Assembly (NCBI RefSeq): GCF_019704555.1
Contig: NZ_AP024745.1
Coordinates: 9,764,001 to 9,828,000 of the forward strand
Reading direction: 5' to 3'
DNA: 64,000 nucleotides
From: Actinoplanes sp. L3-i22
Lineage (GTDB): Bacteria > Actinomycetota > Actinomycetes > Mycobacteriales > Micromonosporaceae
The position numbers and the translations under genes were made by a program. The notes beneath the pieces are model-generated. The model was not told the origin of the DNA. It was given only the letters and a program-made list of their open reading frames with translations, and made no database searches. Within the stretch, counting starts at the first letter, position 1; each line of letters starts with the position of its first letter. Positions 35,392 to 43,781 of this stretch are shown in pieces.

Positions 35392-37011
35392 CTACCGGGC
35401 CAGCCAGGAGGTGGCGCGCAGCCCCGCGGTCCCGGTCGGGCCGACCTCGGTGATCTCCACGAGCACCAGCTTCGCCGGGTCCGAGGCGGTCAGCACACAC
35501 AGCGCGGAACCCTTCTTGACCGGCACTTCCGCCCCCGGCCCGAGCGGTCCGTTGCGGATCGACCGCTGGCAGTCGTCGGCGTCCAGGTTCGCGGTCGGCA
35601 CGCTGCTGCCCGCGGCCGCGCCGGGGCCGAGCGACAGCCGTGCCGGGACGTTTCCGCACTTGCTGTCGTAGCGCAGGTCTGCGACCTGCTGGGCAGACCC
35701 GGCGCGAGGTTCGTCGAGGTCGAGGTAGGCGATCGCGGCGCAGCCTACGCGGATGTCAAGAGCTTCCTTGGCGTACGTCACGGGCAGGCCCGTCGTCGCT
35801 TTCGCCCCCGCCGAGCGGGGCCGTTGGGGCTCCTGCGATCCGGCCCCCCGCGCGTCACCCGATCCCCCAACCGGCTGACCGGCCCCGTCCGCACCCGGTT
35901 GAGCGCCCGCTTCGGCGCCTTGCCGGCCGGCCGGGTCGGCGCTCAACCGGTGGCCCATGTCGGCGCCCGGCCGGTAGACCAGGAAGGCGACCGCCCCGGT
36001 CCCGCCCAGCGCGAGAAGGCTGATCGTGAGCGCGGTGAGAGCGAGTTTCCGACCCGGCGGTTTGGCATTCTTCGAGTCCGTCGCATAGCCGGCGGCCGAT
36101 GAGGTCGCGAGCGATGAAATCGCGGCTGTCGGGGTCGCGGGTGTCGGCTCGTTCACGACCTTGTCCCCTGCTTCCTTCTCCCCTGCCTCCGCAGTCGCCG
36201 CCCGCCCACCTGCTTGCGCGGTCGCTGCTTTGTCCCCTGCGTGCGCGGTCGCCGTCTTCTCCCCTGTCTCCGCGCTGACGAGCGGAGGCACACCGATCCG
36301 CGACAGCACGCTCATGCCTGCCGGGGCGCCGGCCGCTGCCTGCGCACCCATCTGCGGCGGGGCGTCGGTCGCCGTTACTCGACGTGGCACGCCCTCCACC
36401 AGCGGTTCCGTCGGCGGCGCGCTGTTGGCCGGCACGTCCTTGGCCGGCGCCATCGGGCGCATCACGTTCGCCGGTGACGGGGTGCCGGCTTGCGCCACCG
36501 GCGACGGCACGTCCGGAGGCAGCTGGTGGCGGATCGGCCGCGGGGCCGGTCGCTGATGCGGGGTCCCGTCGACGGTCTTCCGTTCGGGAATGCCGGCGTG
36601 AGCGCCGAAGACACCCTCGACATCCGGCGAGGTGCGCGACCGCACGACGACCGGCGCCTCCCCGACGAACCGCTCCCGTGTCCCCGGCTCCCTCGCTCCA
36701 GCCCCTCGCGTCCCGGCGTCCCTGCGCTGGCCCCGCCTGGGCTCCGTGCTCCTAGGCTCCGGACTCCTGGGCTCCGGACTCCTCGGTTCCGGGCTCCTGG
36801 GCTCCGGGCTCCTCGGTTCCGGCCGAGCCGCCTCTTCTGCCGCGTTCTTCTCCCGCCCGGCCGGTTCTCGCGCGCTGTTCTCACCCGCGTCGCCCGATGT
36901 CCCCGGGACGGTCCGGGAACCCGGCGCGGCCTCCCCTTCTCCGTCGCGCCGATCGTCCTGATCGGCACCACCGGCATCGGGGGCGTAGCTGGCAGCTCGA
37001 AAAACCGGCAT
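35392..37011 (-). CDS. Single-pass membrane protein with disordered PEPRS-repeat cytoplasmic region
   Basis: 539 residues, no named family recognised. About residues 1-320 are Pro/Ala/Glu-rich and probably disordered, with five or six tandem PEPRS units at 64-91 and [17 protein letters not shown] repeats at about 245-285. A membrane helix spans about 322-345 ([24 protein letters not shown]). The outer part has a Gly/Ala linker and then a domain of about 135 residues with four cysteines ([31 protein letters not shown]). The topology matches that of the protein at 22844-27556: long disordered inside, small Cys-containing domain outside. Confidence 0.75.
   Translation of the reverse strand: MPVFRAASYAPDAGGADQDDRRDGEGEAAPGSRTVPGTSGDAGENSAREPAGREKNAAEEAARPEPRSPEPRSPEPRSPEPRSPEPRSTEPRRGQRRDAGTRGAGAREPGTRERFVGEAPVVVRSRTSPDVEGVFGAHAGIPERKTVDGTPHQRPAPRPIRHQLPPDVPSPVAQAGTPSPANVMRPMAPAKDVPANSAPPTEPLVEGVPRRVTATDAPPQMGAQAAAGAPAGMSVLSRIGVPPLVSAETGEKTATAHAGDKAATAQAGGRAATAEAGEKEAGDKVVNEPTPATPTAAISSLATSSAAGYATDSKNAKPPGRKLALTALTISLLALGGTGAVAFLVYRPGADMGHRLSADPAGRQGAEAGAQPGADGAGQPVGGSGDARGAGSQEPQRPRSAGAKATTGLPVTYAKEALDIRVGCAAIAYLDLDEPRAGSAQQVADLRYDSKCGNVPARLSLGPGAAAGSSVPTANLDADDCQRSIRNGPLGPGAEVPVKKGSALCVLTASDPAKLVLVEITEVGPTGTAGLRATSWLAR
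36739..36822 (-). repeat. 15-base tandem repeat coding PEPRS
   Basis: Five to six copies of a 15-base unit (plus strand GGACTCCTGGGCTCC with variants). In frame, so copy-number change only alters the length of the disordered segment. Confidence 0.85.
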
Positions 37012-37103
37012 ATAGGACTCCAGCGACTAAAGGGTGGAAACTCCCCAAGACGCTAGTAGCCCATGATCGCTTCGCAACATCCCCCAGCGAGGCGACTCAC
37101 CCG

Positions 37104-37850
37104 TCAGGGACGTACACCCCGATACCAGCCGTCCTGCAGCACCGGCACCACCTCGGCCGAATCAACCTCACCCGCGAGCGCAACATCCGCCCCGAAGCCG
37201 ATGGCCGCCAGCTCCCGCCCCGAGGAACAGGCCGCAAGCGCCTCAGGAATCCGTCCCGCCACCGCCCGATACGCCGCCACCGCCATCTCCCCCTCCGGCG
37301 ACAACGCGTCGAACCCGTCGAGGAACGCTCCCGCACCCCACAGGTCCTCCACCGCCGGCCGCAACCCACCGTCGGGCCATCGCTCGCCCGCCGCAACCAC
37401 GGCAACCGTCCCGTCGCCCAACCGCGCCCGAACCCACGCCCGGGCCGCCCCGACATTCCGAAGGCTGACCCCGATCACCGTGGTACCGGCCCCCGCGAAC
37501 CGAGCGGAGATCGCCGACCCGTTCGGCGACGGCAGCACGAGCCGGTCGATCTGCCGCCCCGAAGCCACCCGCCGAAGCACCGCCGGCGACAGGCTGATCT
37601 CGTCCGGCCCGGCCACCGAGCGCCCCACCGCCAGCTCGGCCCGGTGCCGCTCCGCAACGCCGGCCGCACTCCCGTCCCGCCACGGGTAGGGCATCACCGC
37701 GATCCCGTTCTCCACCGCGACGCTCAACGTGGTCGTGAACGAAAGCACGTCCACCACCACCACAAACACGGCCCCAGCCGCAATCTCGTCAGCGCCGCCC
37801 GGCCCCCACTCGAACCGCCCCCGATACGCCCCTTGGCCAAACACACCCAT
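37104..37850 (-). CDS. ComB-like 2-phosphosulfolactate phosphatase family protein
   Basis: 248 residues. Motifs of the ComB family are VVVVDVLSFTTTLSVAVENG (DVLSF with the metal-binding aspartate), LPSPNGSAIS and a late AACSSGRELAAIGFGADV. ComB acts in coenzyme M synthesis in methanogens; actinobacterial members probably have another phosphatase role. I chose the ATG at 37850 because GGGGAGGGA lies seven bases upstream. The frame stays open for a further 57 codons, but those come from the 18-base repeat array and are better seen as leader. Confidence 0.75.
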   Translation of the reverse strand: MGVFGQGAYRGRFEWGPGGADEIAAGAVFVVVVDVLSFTTTLSVAVENGIAVMPYPWRDGSAAGVAERHRAELAVGRSVAGPDEISLSPAVLRRVASGRQIDRLVLPSPNGSAISARFAGAGTTVIGVSLRNVGAARAWVRARLGDGTVAVVAAGERWPDGGLRPAVEDLWGAGAFLDGFDALSPEGEMAVAAYRAVAGRIPEALAACSSGRELAAIGFGADVALAGEVDSAEVVPVLQDGWYRGVRP

Positions 37851-37905
37851 CGGCCAATCCCTCCCCGCGCCAGGACCGACATGCGCCACACCACCAGCAA
37901 CCCCG

Positions 37906-38031
37906 GCCTCCACCGATCGCCCAGCCTCCACCGATCGCCCGGCCTCCACCGATCGCCCAGCCTCCACCGATCGCCCAGCTTCCACCGATCGCCCGGCCTC
38001 CACCGATCGCCCAGCTTCCACCGATCACGCG
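37906..38031. repeat. 18-base tandem repeat array upstream of comB-like gene
   Basis: Seven consecutive 18-base units (GCCTCCACCGATCGCCCA, last base A or G) with only a few changes in units 5 and 7. Each unit contains the palindrome CGATCG in most copies. It fills most of the 213-base gap between the gene at 38064-38408 and the comB-like start. On minus it would encode EAGRSV repeats if translated, but the ribosome-binding site places translation downstream. Confidence 0.9.
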
Positions 38032-38063
38032 GTCATCAGCGCGTCAACCGGCTGCCGCGCCGC

Positions 38064-38408
38064 TCACCGGAACTCACGGACGACCTCGATCGTGCCGACG
38101 ATGTGGTCGTTGAACTCCTCAAGCTCTTCCGCCGGCACCCAGAGCTCGAGAATCGTGTCCCCACCGGCCTGCCGTACCGGATACCGAGCCGCGAACTCCG
38201 CGTCCACCTCGAACCGCGTCACGAACCCCACCCCGGACGCGGGCACGTTCCAGTCCCGGGCGATCCGCACCGCATAGTCCTCGTTGAGCACCGGATAGAA
38301 GATCGGCTGGTCCGGCAGCCGCGCCGGCCAGCGCCGCCAGCCCGAGGCCCGCACCAACTCAAGCTCCGCCGGCCCGGTAGGCCGCCACAACGTCAATGTC
38401 TCCACCAT
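38064..38408 (-). CDS. Small conserved actinobacterial protein of unknown function
   Basis: 114 residues, no membrane segments. The sequence (TLWRPTGPAELELVRASG at residues 5-22, FYPVLNEDYAVRIARDWNV, then LELWVPAEELEEFNDHIVG) belongs to a compact family common in actinobacteria, often labelled ADP-ribosylation/crystallin J1 by database transfer. I see nothing supporting that label. Starts at the ATG at 38408. Function unknown. Confidence 0.75.
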   Translation of the reverse strand: MVETLTLWRPTGPAELELVRASGWRRWPARLPDQPIFYPVLNEDYAVRIARDWNVPASGVGFVTRFEVDAEFAARYPVRQAGGDTILELWVPAEELEEFNDHIVGTIEVVREFR

Positions 38409-38700
38409 GCCGCGCAGTCTTCCAAGATCACCCCACCCCCGTCGCCCCGTTTACCTCCCCAACCCGCCGAGCCCCCACACCGCCCTACGCGCGCGCCCAC
38501 ACCTGCGGCTTCACCAAGGCTCGCGCCCCACCACTCCCACGCCCCACAACACCCACCCGCCGCGCCCGCCCACCCGCCGCGCCCCCAAGCCCCGCCGTGC
38601 GGCGGCCAGGCCCGACGCGCCGTGCCCGCACGCCGCCACGCCCACCACACTCCGCACCCCGGGCCGGAGGCCGCGGGCCCCCGCGTGCGAGGCTCCTCCC
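38409..38700. other. C-rich divergent intergenic region with G-quadruplex motif
   Basis: About 290 bases strongly skewed to C on the plus strand, with many CCC and CCCC runs. At 38552-38575 the minus strand reads five GGG runs separated by 1, 1, 6 and 1 bases, a canonical G-quadruplex pattern. It separates two divergent genes, so it must contain both promoters, but no clear -35/-10 pair is visible. No gene seen. Confidence 0.6.
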
Positions 38701-39231
38701 GTGACCACACCGGGCTGGGAAGAGCGACTGGCCGCCCTCTGGGCATCGATCGACGAGCGGGATGTCGCCGACTTCCGGCAGGCGATCGCCGACCTCGCCG
38801 CGGAGCTGCCGCCCGGTGACCCCGACGCCACCTTCGAGCGGGCCGCCGCCTTCGACTCCACCGGCAGTTCGGACCTCGCCGTACCGCTCTACCAGGAAGC
38901 CCTCGCCGCCGGGCTGACCGGTGAACGCCGCCGCCGAGCGGTAATCCAGATGTCCAGCTCGCTGCGCAACCTGGGCCGCTCGCCGGAGAGCGTCACCCTC
39001 CTCACCGCCGAACTCGCCACCACCTCCGACCACCTGGACGACGCGGTGAAGACCGTGCTCGCCCTGGCCCTGACCGACGTGGGCCGGGAACGCGAGGCCG
39101 TCGCTCTCGCGGTCGGCGCCCTCGCCCGCCACCTGCCGCGGTACCAGCGCTCCATGGCGAACTACGCCCGCCTCCTGGTCGAACCGGACCCGGCCCCGGA
39201 CTCCTCGTCCCCGGACTCCCCGGCAGCCTGA
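38701..39231 (+). CDS. Tetratricopeptide-repeat-like protein
   Basis: 176 residues, helical throughout. TPR-like pairs are seen in ATFERAAAFDSTGSSDLAVPLYQEALAAG and RAVIQMSSSLRNLGRSPESVTLLTAEL, followed by DDAVKTVLALALTDVGREREAVALAV. Start at the GTG at 38701 with GAGG eight bases upstream; the frame extends far upstream through C-rich intergenic sequence but that part is not protein-like. The Pro/Ser C-terminus is short and disordered. Probably a protein-interaction module; partner unknown. Confidence 0.75.
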   Translation: MTTPGWEERLAALWASIDERDVADFRQAIADLAAELPPGDPDATFERAAAFDSTGSSDLAVPLYQEALAAGLTGERRRRAVIQMSSSLRNLGRSPESVTLLTAELATTSDHLDDAVKTVLALALTDVGREREAVALAVGALARHLPRYQRSMANYARLLVEPDPAPDSSSPDSPAA

Positions 39232-39472
39232 CCCGCGCTCAGCTCAGCAGCCGAACTCGCCGACGCCGCGACACAGGCGCAGCGCGCAGAGACCGATGCG
39301 CAGAGACCGATGCGCGGAGACCGGACTTGCTGACGCGCGACCCAGGCTCCGGCGTAGAGACCGGACTCGCCGAAGTCCCACCCGCGCCCGGCCGAGAAAA
39401 CGGCTCGCCCGATGGCCTGACCAGCACCGGCTAAGGAACCCAGCTCGGCCGGCGGCCGGGCCGCGACCCAGG
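39232..39472. other. Intergenic region with 14-base repeats
   Basis: Three tandem 14-base units (GCGCAGAGACCGAT and variants) at 39284-39325 and a further GTAGAGACCGGACT copy at 39354. It lies between two convergent genes. No gene or strong terminator seen. Confidence 0.6.
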
Positions 39473-40663
39473 TCAGAAATACGTGTGGAGCACGTCCACC
39501 ACCCGCCGTTCCTCGTCCACCACCGGGATGTCCCGCCACTTGTCGAACGCCGTGCACGGGTGCGAGATCCCGAATCGCACCAGGTCACCCGGCACGACTT
39601 CGAACCCGTCGGCCACCTCCAGATAGGTGTGGTGGTCGTTGAGCCGGGTCACCCGCAGCCCGTCGGCCGGCCCGGTCGATCCGTCCACCCGCCGGACCTC
39701 CCTCGGCACCGGCAGCCCCTCGTCGAACGGGGCGTCCCGCTTGCCCATCCCGGCCAGCGCCAACCCGGGCTCCGGCACGGACAGCACCTGCGCCCAGATC
39801 TCCAGCGCCGCGTCCAGCGGCCCCTCCTCGGGAACCCGGACGAACGGTGTCCGCTCCCGGTAGAACCCGTCGTCGTGGGTGACCGAGGCACCGCTGCGCA
39901 GGACGAGCCGCGCCTGCTGCCCCAACCCGGCGAGACGGTCGGCGACCCGGTCGAACCACGCGCTGCCGCCGGCCGAGACCAGAGGCTGCTCCGGTAGCAG
40001 CCCGGCCGCCGACAGCCGCTCGAACGCTGCGGCCAGCAGATCCAGGTAAGCGTCCACGCCCGCCTGGTCGGTGAGCTGCCCCTCGTATCCGGTCAGGCCG
40101 ACCAGCTCGACCCCGGGCGCGGCAACGGCCGCCCGGGCGACCTCCTCCAGCTGGTCGAGGGTGCGGACACCGGTTCGCCCGCCGGGGTGGCCCAGCTCGA
40201 CGAGCACCCGGGCATGCCCGGCTGCGGCCGCCGCGCGGACCCCCGCAAGGGAATCGATCTGGAAAATGACCTCCCACCCGGCCCTGCTCTCGGCCGCGAG
40301 CCAGCTCAGCGCGGTGGGATCGAGCACCTGGTTGGCGATCAGCACCCGCTCCACCCCGAGCCGCCGCAGCACCAGCGCCTGGTTGGCGGTGGCCACGGTC
40401 AGCCCCCAGGCCCCGGCGCGCAGTTGAGCCTCGATCAGGCCGGGCGCCATGGTCGTCTTGGCGTGCGGGGCGAAGTCGAACCCGTGCCGGCGGCACCAGG
40501 CCGCCATGATCGCGATGTTCGCCTCCACCGCCGCGCGGCGCACCACCATCAGTGGCCAGGTGAAACCACCGTCGAAGAGGCTCGGCCGCTCCGCCGCGAT
40601 CTGCTCGGGTGTCCGTGCGCCGTGCGGCAGCCAGAACCCCTTGCTGCGCCAGTCGATCGTCAT
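39473..40663 (-). CDS. D-serine dehydratase-like / amino acid deaminase, fold-type III PLP enzyme
   Basis: 396 residues. The N-terminal alanine-racemase-like barrel has the PLP lysine in PHAKTTMAPGL near residue 68. The DSD1-type C-terminal beta domain ends GISHPCTAFDKWRDIPV, where His and Cys match the zinc site of eukaryotic-type D-serine dehydratase. The reaction could be D-serine to pyruvate and ammonia or related D-amino-acid deamination or aldol cleavage. The ATG at 40663 overlaps the hexosaminidase stop (ATGA). Together with RidA and the amidohydrolase it suggests D-amino-acid catabolism. Confidence 0.82.
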   Translation of the reverse strand: MTIDWRSKGFWLPHGARTPEQIAAERPSLFDGGFTWPLMVVRRAAVEANIAIMAAWCRRHGFDFAPHAKTTMAPGLIEAQLRAGAWGLTVATANQALVLRRLGVERVLIANQVLDPTALSWLAAESRAGWEVIFQIDSLAGVRAAAAAGHARVLVELGHPGGRTGVRTLDQLEEVARAAVAAPGVELVGLTGYEGQLTDQAGVDAYLDLLAAAFERLSAAGLLPEQPLVSAGGSAWFDRVADRLAGLGQQARLVLRSGASVTHDDGFYRERTPFVRVPEEGPLDAALEIWAQVLSVPEPGLALAGMGKRDAPFDEGLPVPREVRRVDGSTGPADGLRVTRLNDHHTYLEVADGFEVVPGDLVRFGISHPCTAFDKWRDIPVVDEERRVVDVLHTYF

Positions 40664-42300
40664 TCCCGGCCTCCTTCCGGCACGTGGTCCAGGTCGGCGG
40701 TCATCTCGCGCAATTCCGCAAGACGATCATCGAGCGTACGAGGGTTACCCGGCGCATCGAGCCGCGAGTCCCACGGCCGTGGCCCGGTCGGCGGCCGGTA
40801 GTTGACCCCGAGCGCGTCGAGCCGCTCCAGATGGGTCGGCAGCCGTGCGGAGAAGTCGTCGAAGTCCCGCTCGGGCGGCCCCCAGACGGTCTCGGCGAAC
40901 GCGCACAGCCGGGGAAAAGCCTGGTAGTCCACGCGGCGCGCGGACTCCATGTGCTCGGTCCAGAGGTTCGCCTGCCCGCCGAGCACCAGACCCGCCTCGG
41001 CGTCGGTGAGACCGGCCGGGACCGGGTCGAAGGCGTGGACGTCGGCAAGGGTGAGCCGGGTGCCCACCGGGGTCGGCTCGGCCGGGTCGTCGGACTGGCG
41101 ATAGTCCAGGTAGACCGAGGTGTCCGGGCAGGACACCACGGCGTGGCCGGCGCGTGCCGCGTACGCCGCGGGCTCGGCGCCCCGCCAGGCGGCGATCACC
41201 GCCCCGGGCGGCGCTCCGCCGGCAAGGATCTCGTCCCAGCCGAACACCCGGCGGCCGCGGCCGGCGAGATGCTCGGCCATCCGCGCGGTGAACCAGGACT
41301 GCAGCCGCTCCGGGCCGGCCAGCCCTTCCTCCTTGATGCGGGTCTGTGCGATCGGGCTGTCCCGCCACTCATCGGCCGGGCACTCGTCGCCGCCGATCCC
41401 GATCAGGTCGCCGGGGAAGATGTCGCAGAGGTGGTCGAGGACGGCGCGGCAGAAGTCGAGCGCCTCGGGCCCCAGGTTGAGCACGTGTGTCGAGATGCCC
41501 CAAGCGGTGCGGACCGGGCCGGCGTAGCCGTTGCCGAGCTCCGGATATGCCGCGACCGCGGCCTGCATGTGGCCGGGCATGTCGACCTCGGGCACGACGG
41601 TGACGTGCCGGTCGGCGGCATAGGCCACGATCTCGCGCAGGTCGTCGGCGGAGTAGTAACCGCCGTGCGGCCGGCCGTCGAAGCGCTCGTGCTGCCGGGC
41701 GCCGAGCATGGTGGACGGCCGCCAAGCGCCGACCGACGTGAGTCGCGGCCGGCCGGGCACCTCGAACCGCCACCCCTGGTCGTCGGTCAGATGCAGGTGC
41801 AGCACGTTGAGTTTGTGGAACGCGATCAGGTCGATCATGCGCAGCACGTCGGCGACCGGCATGAAGTGCCGTGCGACGTCGAGCAGCACGCCTCGCCAGC
41901 CGAAGCGCGGCGCGTCCCGGACCGTGCCGGCGGAAACCGGCCAGGGGCCACCGCGCAGCTGCGCGCGACGTAGCGTGGCCGGGGGAAGCAACTGTCGCAG
42001 GGTCTGCGCGCCGTAGAAGACGCCGGCCGCGGAGCCGCCCCGGATCTCGACGCCGGTGGCGGCGACGACCAGCTCATATTCCTCGGCGGCCAGCGACGGG
42101 TCCGCCCGCAGGTGGATGCCGCCGGGGCCGGCCGGCAGGTGGCAGCCGGTGGCCGGGCCCAGCGTGCCGCGGAGCCAGGCGGCCACGCCGGCCAGACCGG
42201 GGCCGGTGTCGAGGGTGGTCGCCGGGTCGAGGCGAAAGGTGCCGAGGCCGCGCACGGCTCGACCGGGCCGAGGAATAATGTTCGTAAGTGGCTCGCTCAT
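40660..42300 (-). CDS. Beta-N-acetylhexosaminidase, GH20
   Basis: 546 residues. The GH20b N-terminal domain is followed by the catalytic barrel: DVARHFMPVADVLRMIDLIA, KLNVLHLHLTDDQGWR, the catalytic Asp-Glu pair in GGDECPADEW near residue 310, and the substrate tryptophans in ANLWTEHM. It has no signal peptide, so it acts in the cytoplasm on imported chito- or muropeptide-derived sugars. The ATG at 42300 has AAGGAGG five bases upstream. It is first in an operon with the PLP enzyme and divergent from the regulator. Confidence 0.92.
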   Translation of the reverse strand: MSEPLTNIIPRPGRAVRGLGTFRLDPATTLDTGPGLAGVAAWLRGTLGPATGCHLPAGPGGIHLRADPSLAAEEYELVVAATGVEIRGGSAAGVFYGAQTLRQLLPPATLRRAQLRGGPWPVSAGTVRDAPRFGWRGVLLDVARHFMPVADVLRMIDLIAFHKLNVLHLHLTDDQGWRFEVPGRPRLTSVGAWRPSTMLGARQHERFDGRPHGGYYSADDLREIVAYAADRHVTVVPEVDMPGHMQAAVAAYPELGNGYAGPVRTAWGISTHVLNLGPEALDFCRAVLDHLCDIFPGDLIGIGGDECPADEWRDSPIAQTRIKEEGLAGPERLQSWFTARMAEHLAGRGRRVFGWDEILAGGAPPGAVIAAWRGAEPAAYAARAGHAVVSCPDTSVYLDYRQSDDPAEPTPVGTRLTLADVHAFDPVPAGLTDAEAGLVLGGQANLWTEHMESARRVDYQAFPRLCAFAETVWGPPERDFDDFSARLPTHLERLDALGVNYRPPTGPRPWDSRLDAPGNPRTLDDRLAELREMTADLDHVPEGGRE

Positions 42301-42357
42301 CGTGCCTCCTTGACCTGCCGGGCGTTCTCCTGCACGATACAACGATCCACATACGAA
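42281..42357. promoter_or_regulatory. Candidate operator pair in the hexosaminidase/regulator divergent region
   Basis: TTCGTAAGTGG at 42281-42291 (inside the first codons of the hexosaminidase gene) and CCACATACGAA at 42347-42357 are inverted copies matching at 10 of 11 bases. They bracket the 74-base divergent gap. The position suits a regulator binding two sites, perhaps with DNA looping. Confidence 0.45.
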
Positions 42358-42374
42358 CCACCAGAGGAGGAGCG

Positions 42375-43781
42375 ATGTCCATCGGGATCGTGGTCCACTC
42401 CGGTCAGCGGGGCCGCTTCGCCGAGGCGGCGCGCACGCTGACCGGCGTCTCCTTCGCCTGGGCGGTCTACGAGCAGGAGGACGAGATCCGCGACCGGGTC
42501 GGCGAGCTGCTGGCCACTGGCACGCTGGACGGTCTGCTGCTCGGCCTGGTCCCGCACGCGCGAGCGGCCGACCTGTTGCCGCCCGGCCTGCCCGTCGTGA
42601 TCACCCGCTCCGCCGCGCTCGACCTGGCGCTGGCCTGGGCGCGCGCCCGCGGCAACGGCTGGCCGGCCACCCCGGTGAGCATCGACACCTTCCCCGGCGA
42701 GACCGTCACCGAGGTCGCGGCGGCGCTCGGCCTCGACCGGGCCGCGATCGCCACCCTGCCGTTCCGGCCGGAGCAACCCATCGCCGAGGTGGTGGCCTTC
42801 CACCGCGAGCGGCTGGACCGCACCGGCGCGCCCTATGTGATCACCGCGCGCACCGGGGTCGCCGCCGCACTCGACGGGCGGACCGCCGTGCTCCCGGCGC
42901 TGGCCACGCCCGGCACGATCCGCGCCGACCTGCATGACCTGGTCTCCCGGGTGCGTCATCAGCAGGCCGATGAGCAGCGATTCGCCGCCGCGGTGTTCCG
43001 GGCGCCGGCGCCGGGCGTCCGGGAGGCGTTGCGGGAGATGCTGTCCGGGCTGCCCGAGCTCGCTGACGCCTGGATCGACGAGCACGGCCCGCGCGAGGTG
43101 ATCGCCTTCGCTCCGGCCGTCGTCTTCGAGACGCTGACCCGGCACTGGGTGAGTCTTCCGCTCGGCGAGACGACCGGCTTCCACGGCGCCACGACCGGCC
43201 CAGCCGGGCAGAACGCGGCAGGGCAAAGCACGCCAGGACAGAACGCGGCAGGGCAAAGCGCGCCAGGACAGAGCGCGCCAGGACAGAGCGCGGCAGGGCA
43301 GAGCGCGGCAGGGCAGAGCGCGGCGGTCGGGTTCGGCATCGGGGCCTCCGCGCGCAGCAGTGTGGCGCTGGCCGAGCAGGCGGCGGATCGCGCCGAGCGG
43401 GACGGCACCACCGCCGGCTACCTGATCACCGAGGACGGTGTGATGATCGGCCCGATCGGCGCGGCCGGCCCACCGCTGGCCTATACCTACCGGGAGCACG
43501 GCGGCCTGGAGGAGCTGGCTGTCCGGGCCGGGCTGAGCGCCGCCACGATGTCCCGGCTCGCCGCCCTCGAACGCTCGCTGGCCGGGCGTCCGATCACGCC
43601 CGGGGAGCTGGCCCGGGCACTCGGGATCACCGATCCGAGCGGGCGCCGCCTGATCCGCAAGCTCGGCGAGGCCGGGCTGGTCGCCGCGGAGGGCAGCGCC
43701 CAGCCCCATCACAAGGGCCGGCCCACCCGTCTCTACCGGCTGGCGATCCAGGCCGCCCTGGCCGTGGACGGTGAGCGATGA
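42375..43781 (+). CDS. Transcriptional regulator with GGDEF-like and winged-helix parts
   Basis: 468 residues, no named family recognised. The N-terminal 190 residues look like an alpha/beta ligand-binding domain (IGIVVHSGQRGRFAEAARTL at the start, LLLGLVPHARAADLLPPGLPVV). The middle part has a degenerate nucleotide-cyclase-like pattern (VGFGIGASARSSVALAEQAADRAERDG then ITEDGVMIGPIG), interrupted just before it by GQSAAGQSAPGQ repeats (residues about 276-317). The C-terminal winged helix is ITPGELARALGITDPSGRRLIRKLG with RPTRLYRL after it. Start at the ATG at 42375 behind GAGGAGG. It is divergent from the hexosaminidase operon and overlaps the amidohydrolase start. Confidence 0.72.
   Translation: MSIGIVVHSGQRGRFAEAARTLTGVSFAWAVYEQEDEIRDRVGELLATGTLDGLLLGLVPHARAADLLPPGLPVVITRSAALDLALAWARARGNGWPATPVSIDTFPGETVTEVAAALGLDRAAIATLPFRPEQPIAEVVAFHRERLDRTGAPYVITARTGVAAALDGRTAVLPALATPGTIRADLHDLVSRVRHQQADEQRFAAAVFRAPAPGVREALREMLSGLPELADAWIDEHGPREVIAFAPAVVFETLTRHWVSLPLGETTGFHGATTGPAGQNAAGQSTPGQNAAGQSAPGQSAPGQSAAGQSAAGQSAAVGFGIGASARSSVALAEQAADRAERDGTTAGYLITEDGVMIGPIGAAGPPLAYTYREHGGLEELAVRAGLSAATMSRLAALERSLAGRPITPGELARALGITDPSGRRLIRKLGEAGLVAAEGSAQPHHKGRPTRLYRLAIQAALAVDGER
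43203..43322 (+). repeat. 15-base tandem repeat coding GQSAA/GQSAP
   Basis: Eight or so 15-base units (GGGCAGAGCGCGGCA and variants such as GGACAGAGCGCGCCA) in frame within the regulator gene. They form a flexible insert between a conserved strand and the GFGIGAS motif. Confidence 0.85.

Noticed and set aside
37851..38021. N-terminal EAGRSV-repeat extension of the comB-like protein
   Set aside because: A strong ribosome-binding site lies immediately before the ATG at 37850, and the conserved family sequence begins only after it.
37906..38031. CRISPR array
   Set aside because: Units are directly adjacent with no spacers, only 18 bases long, and no cas genes are present.
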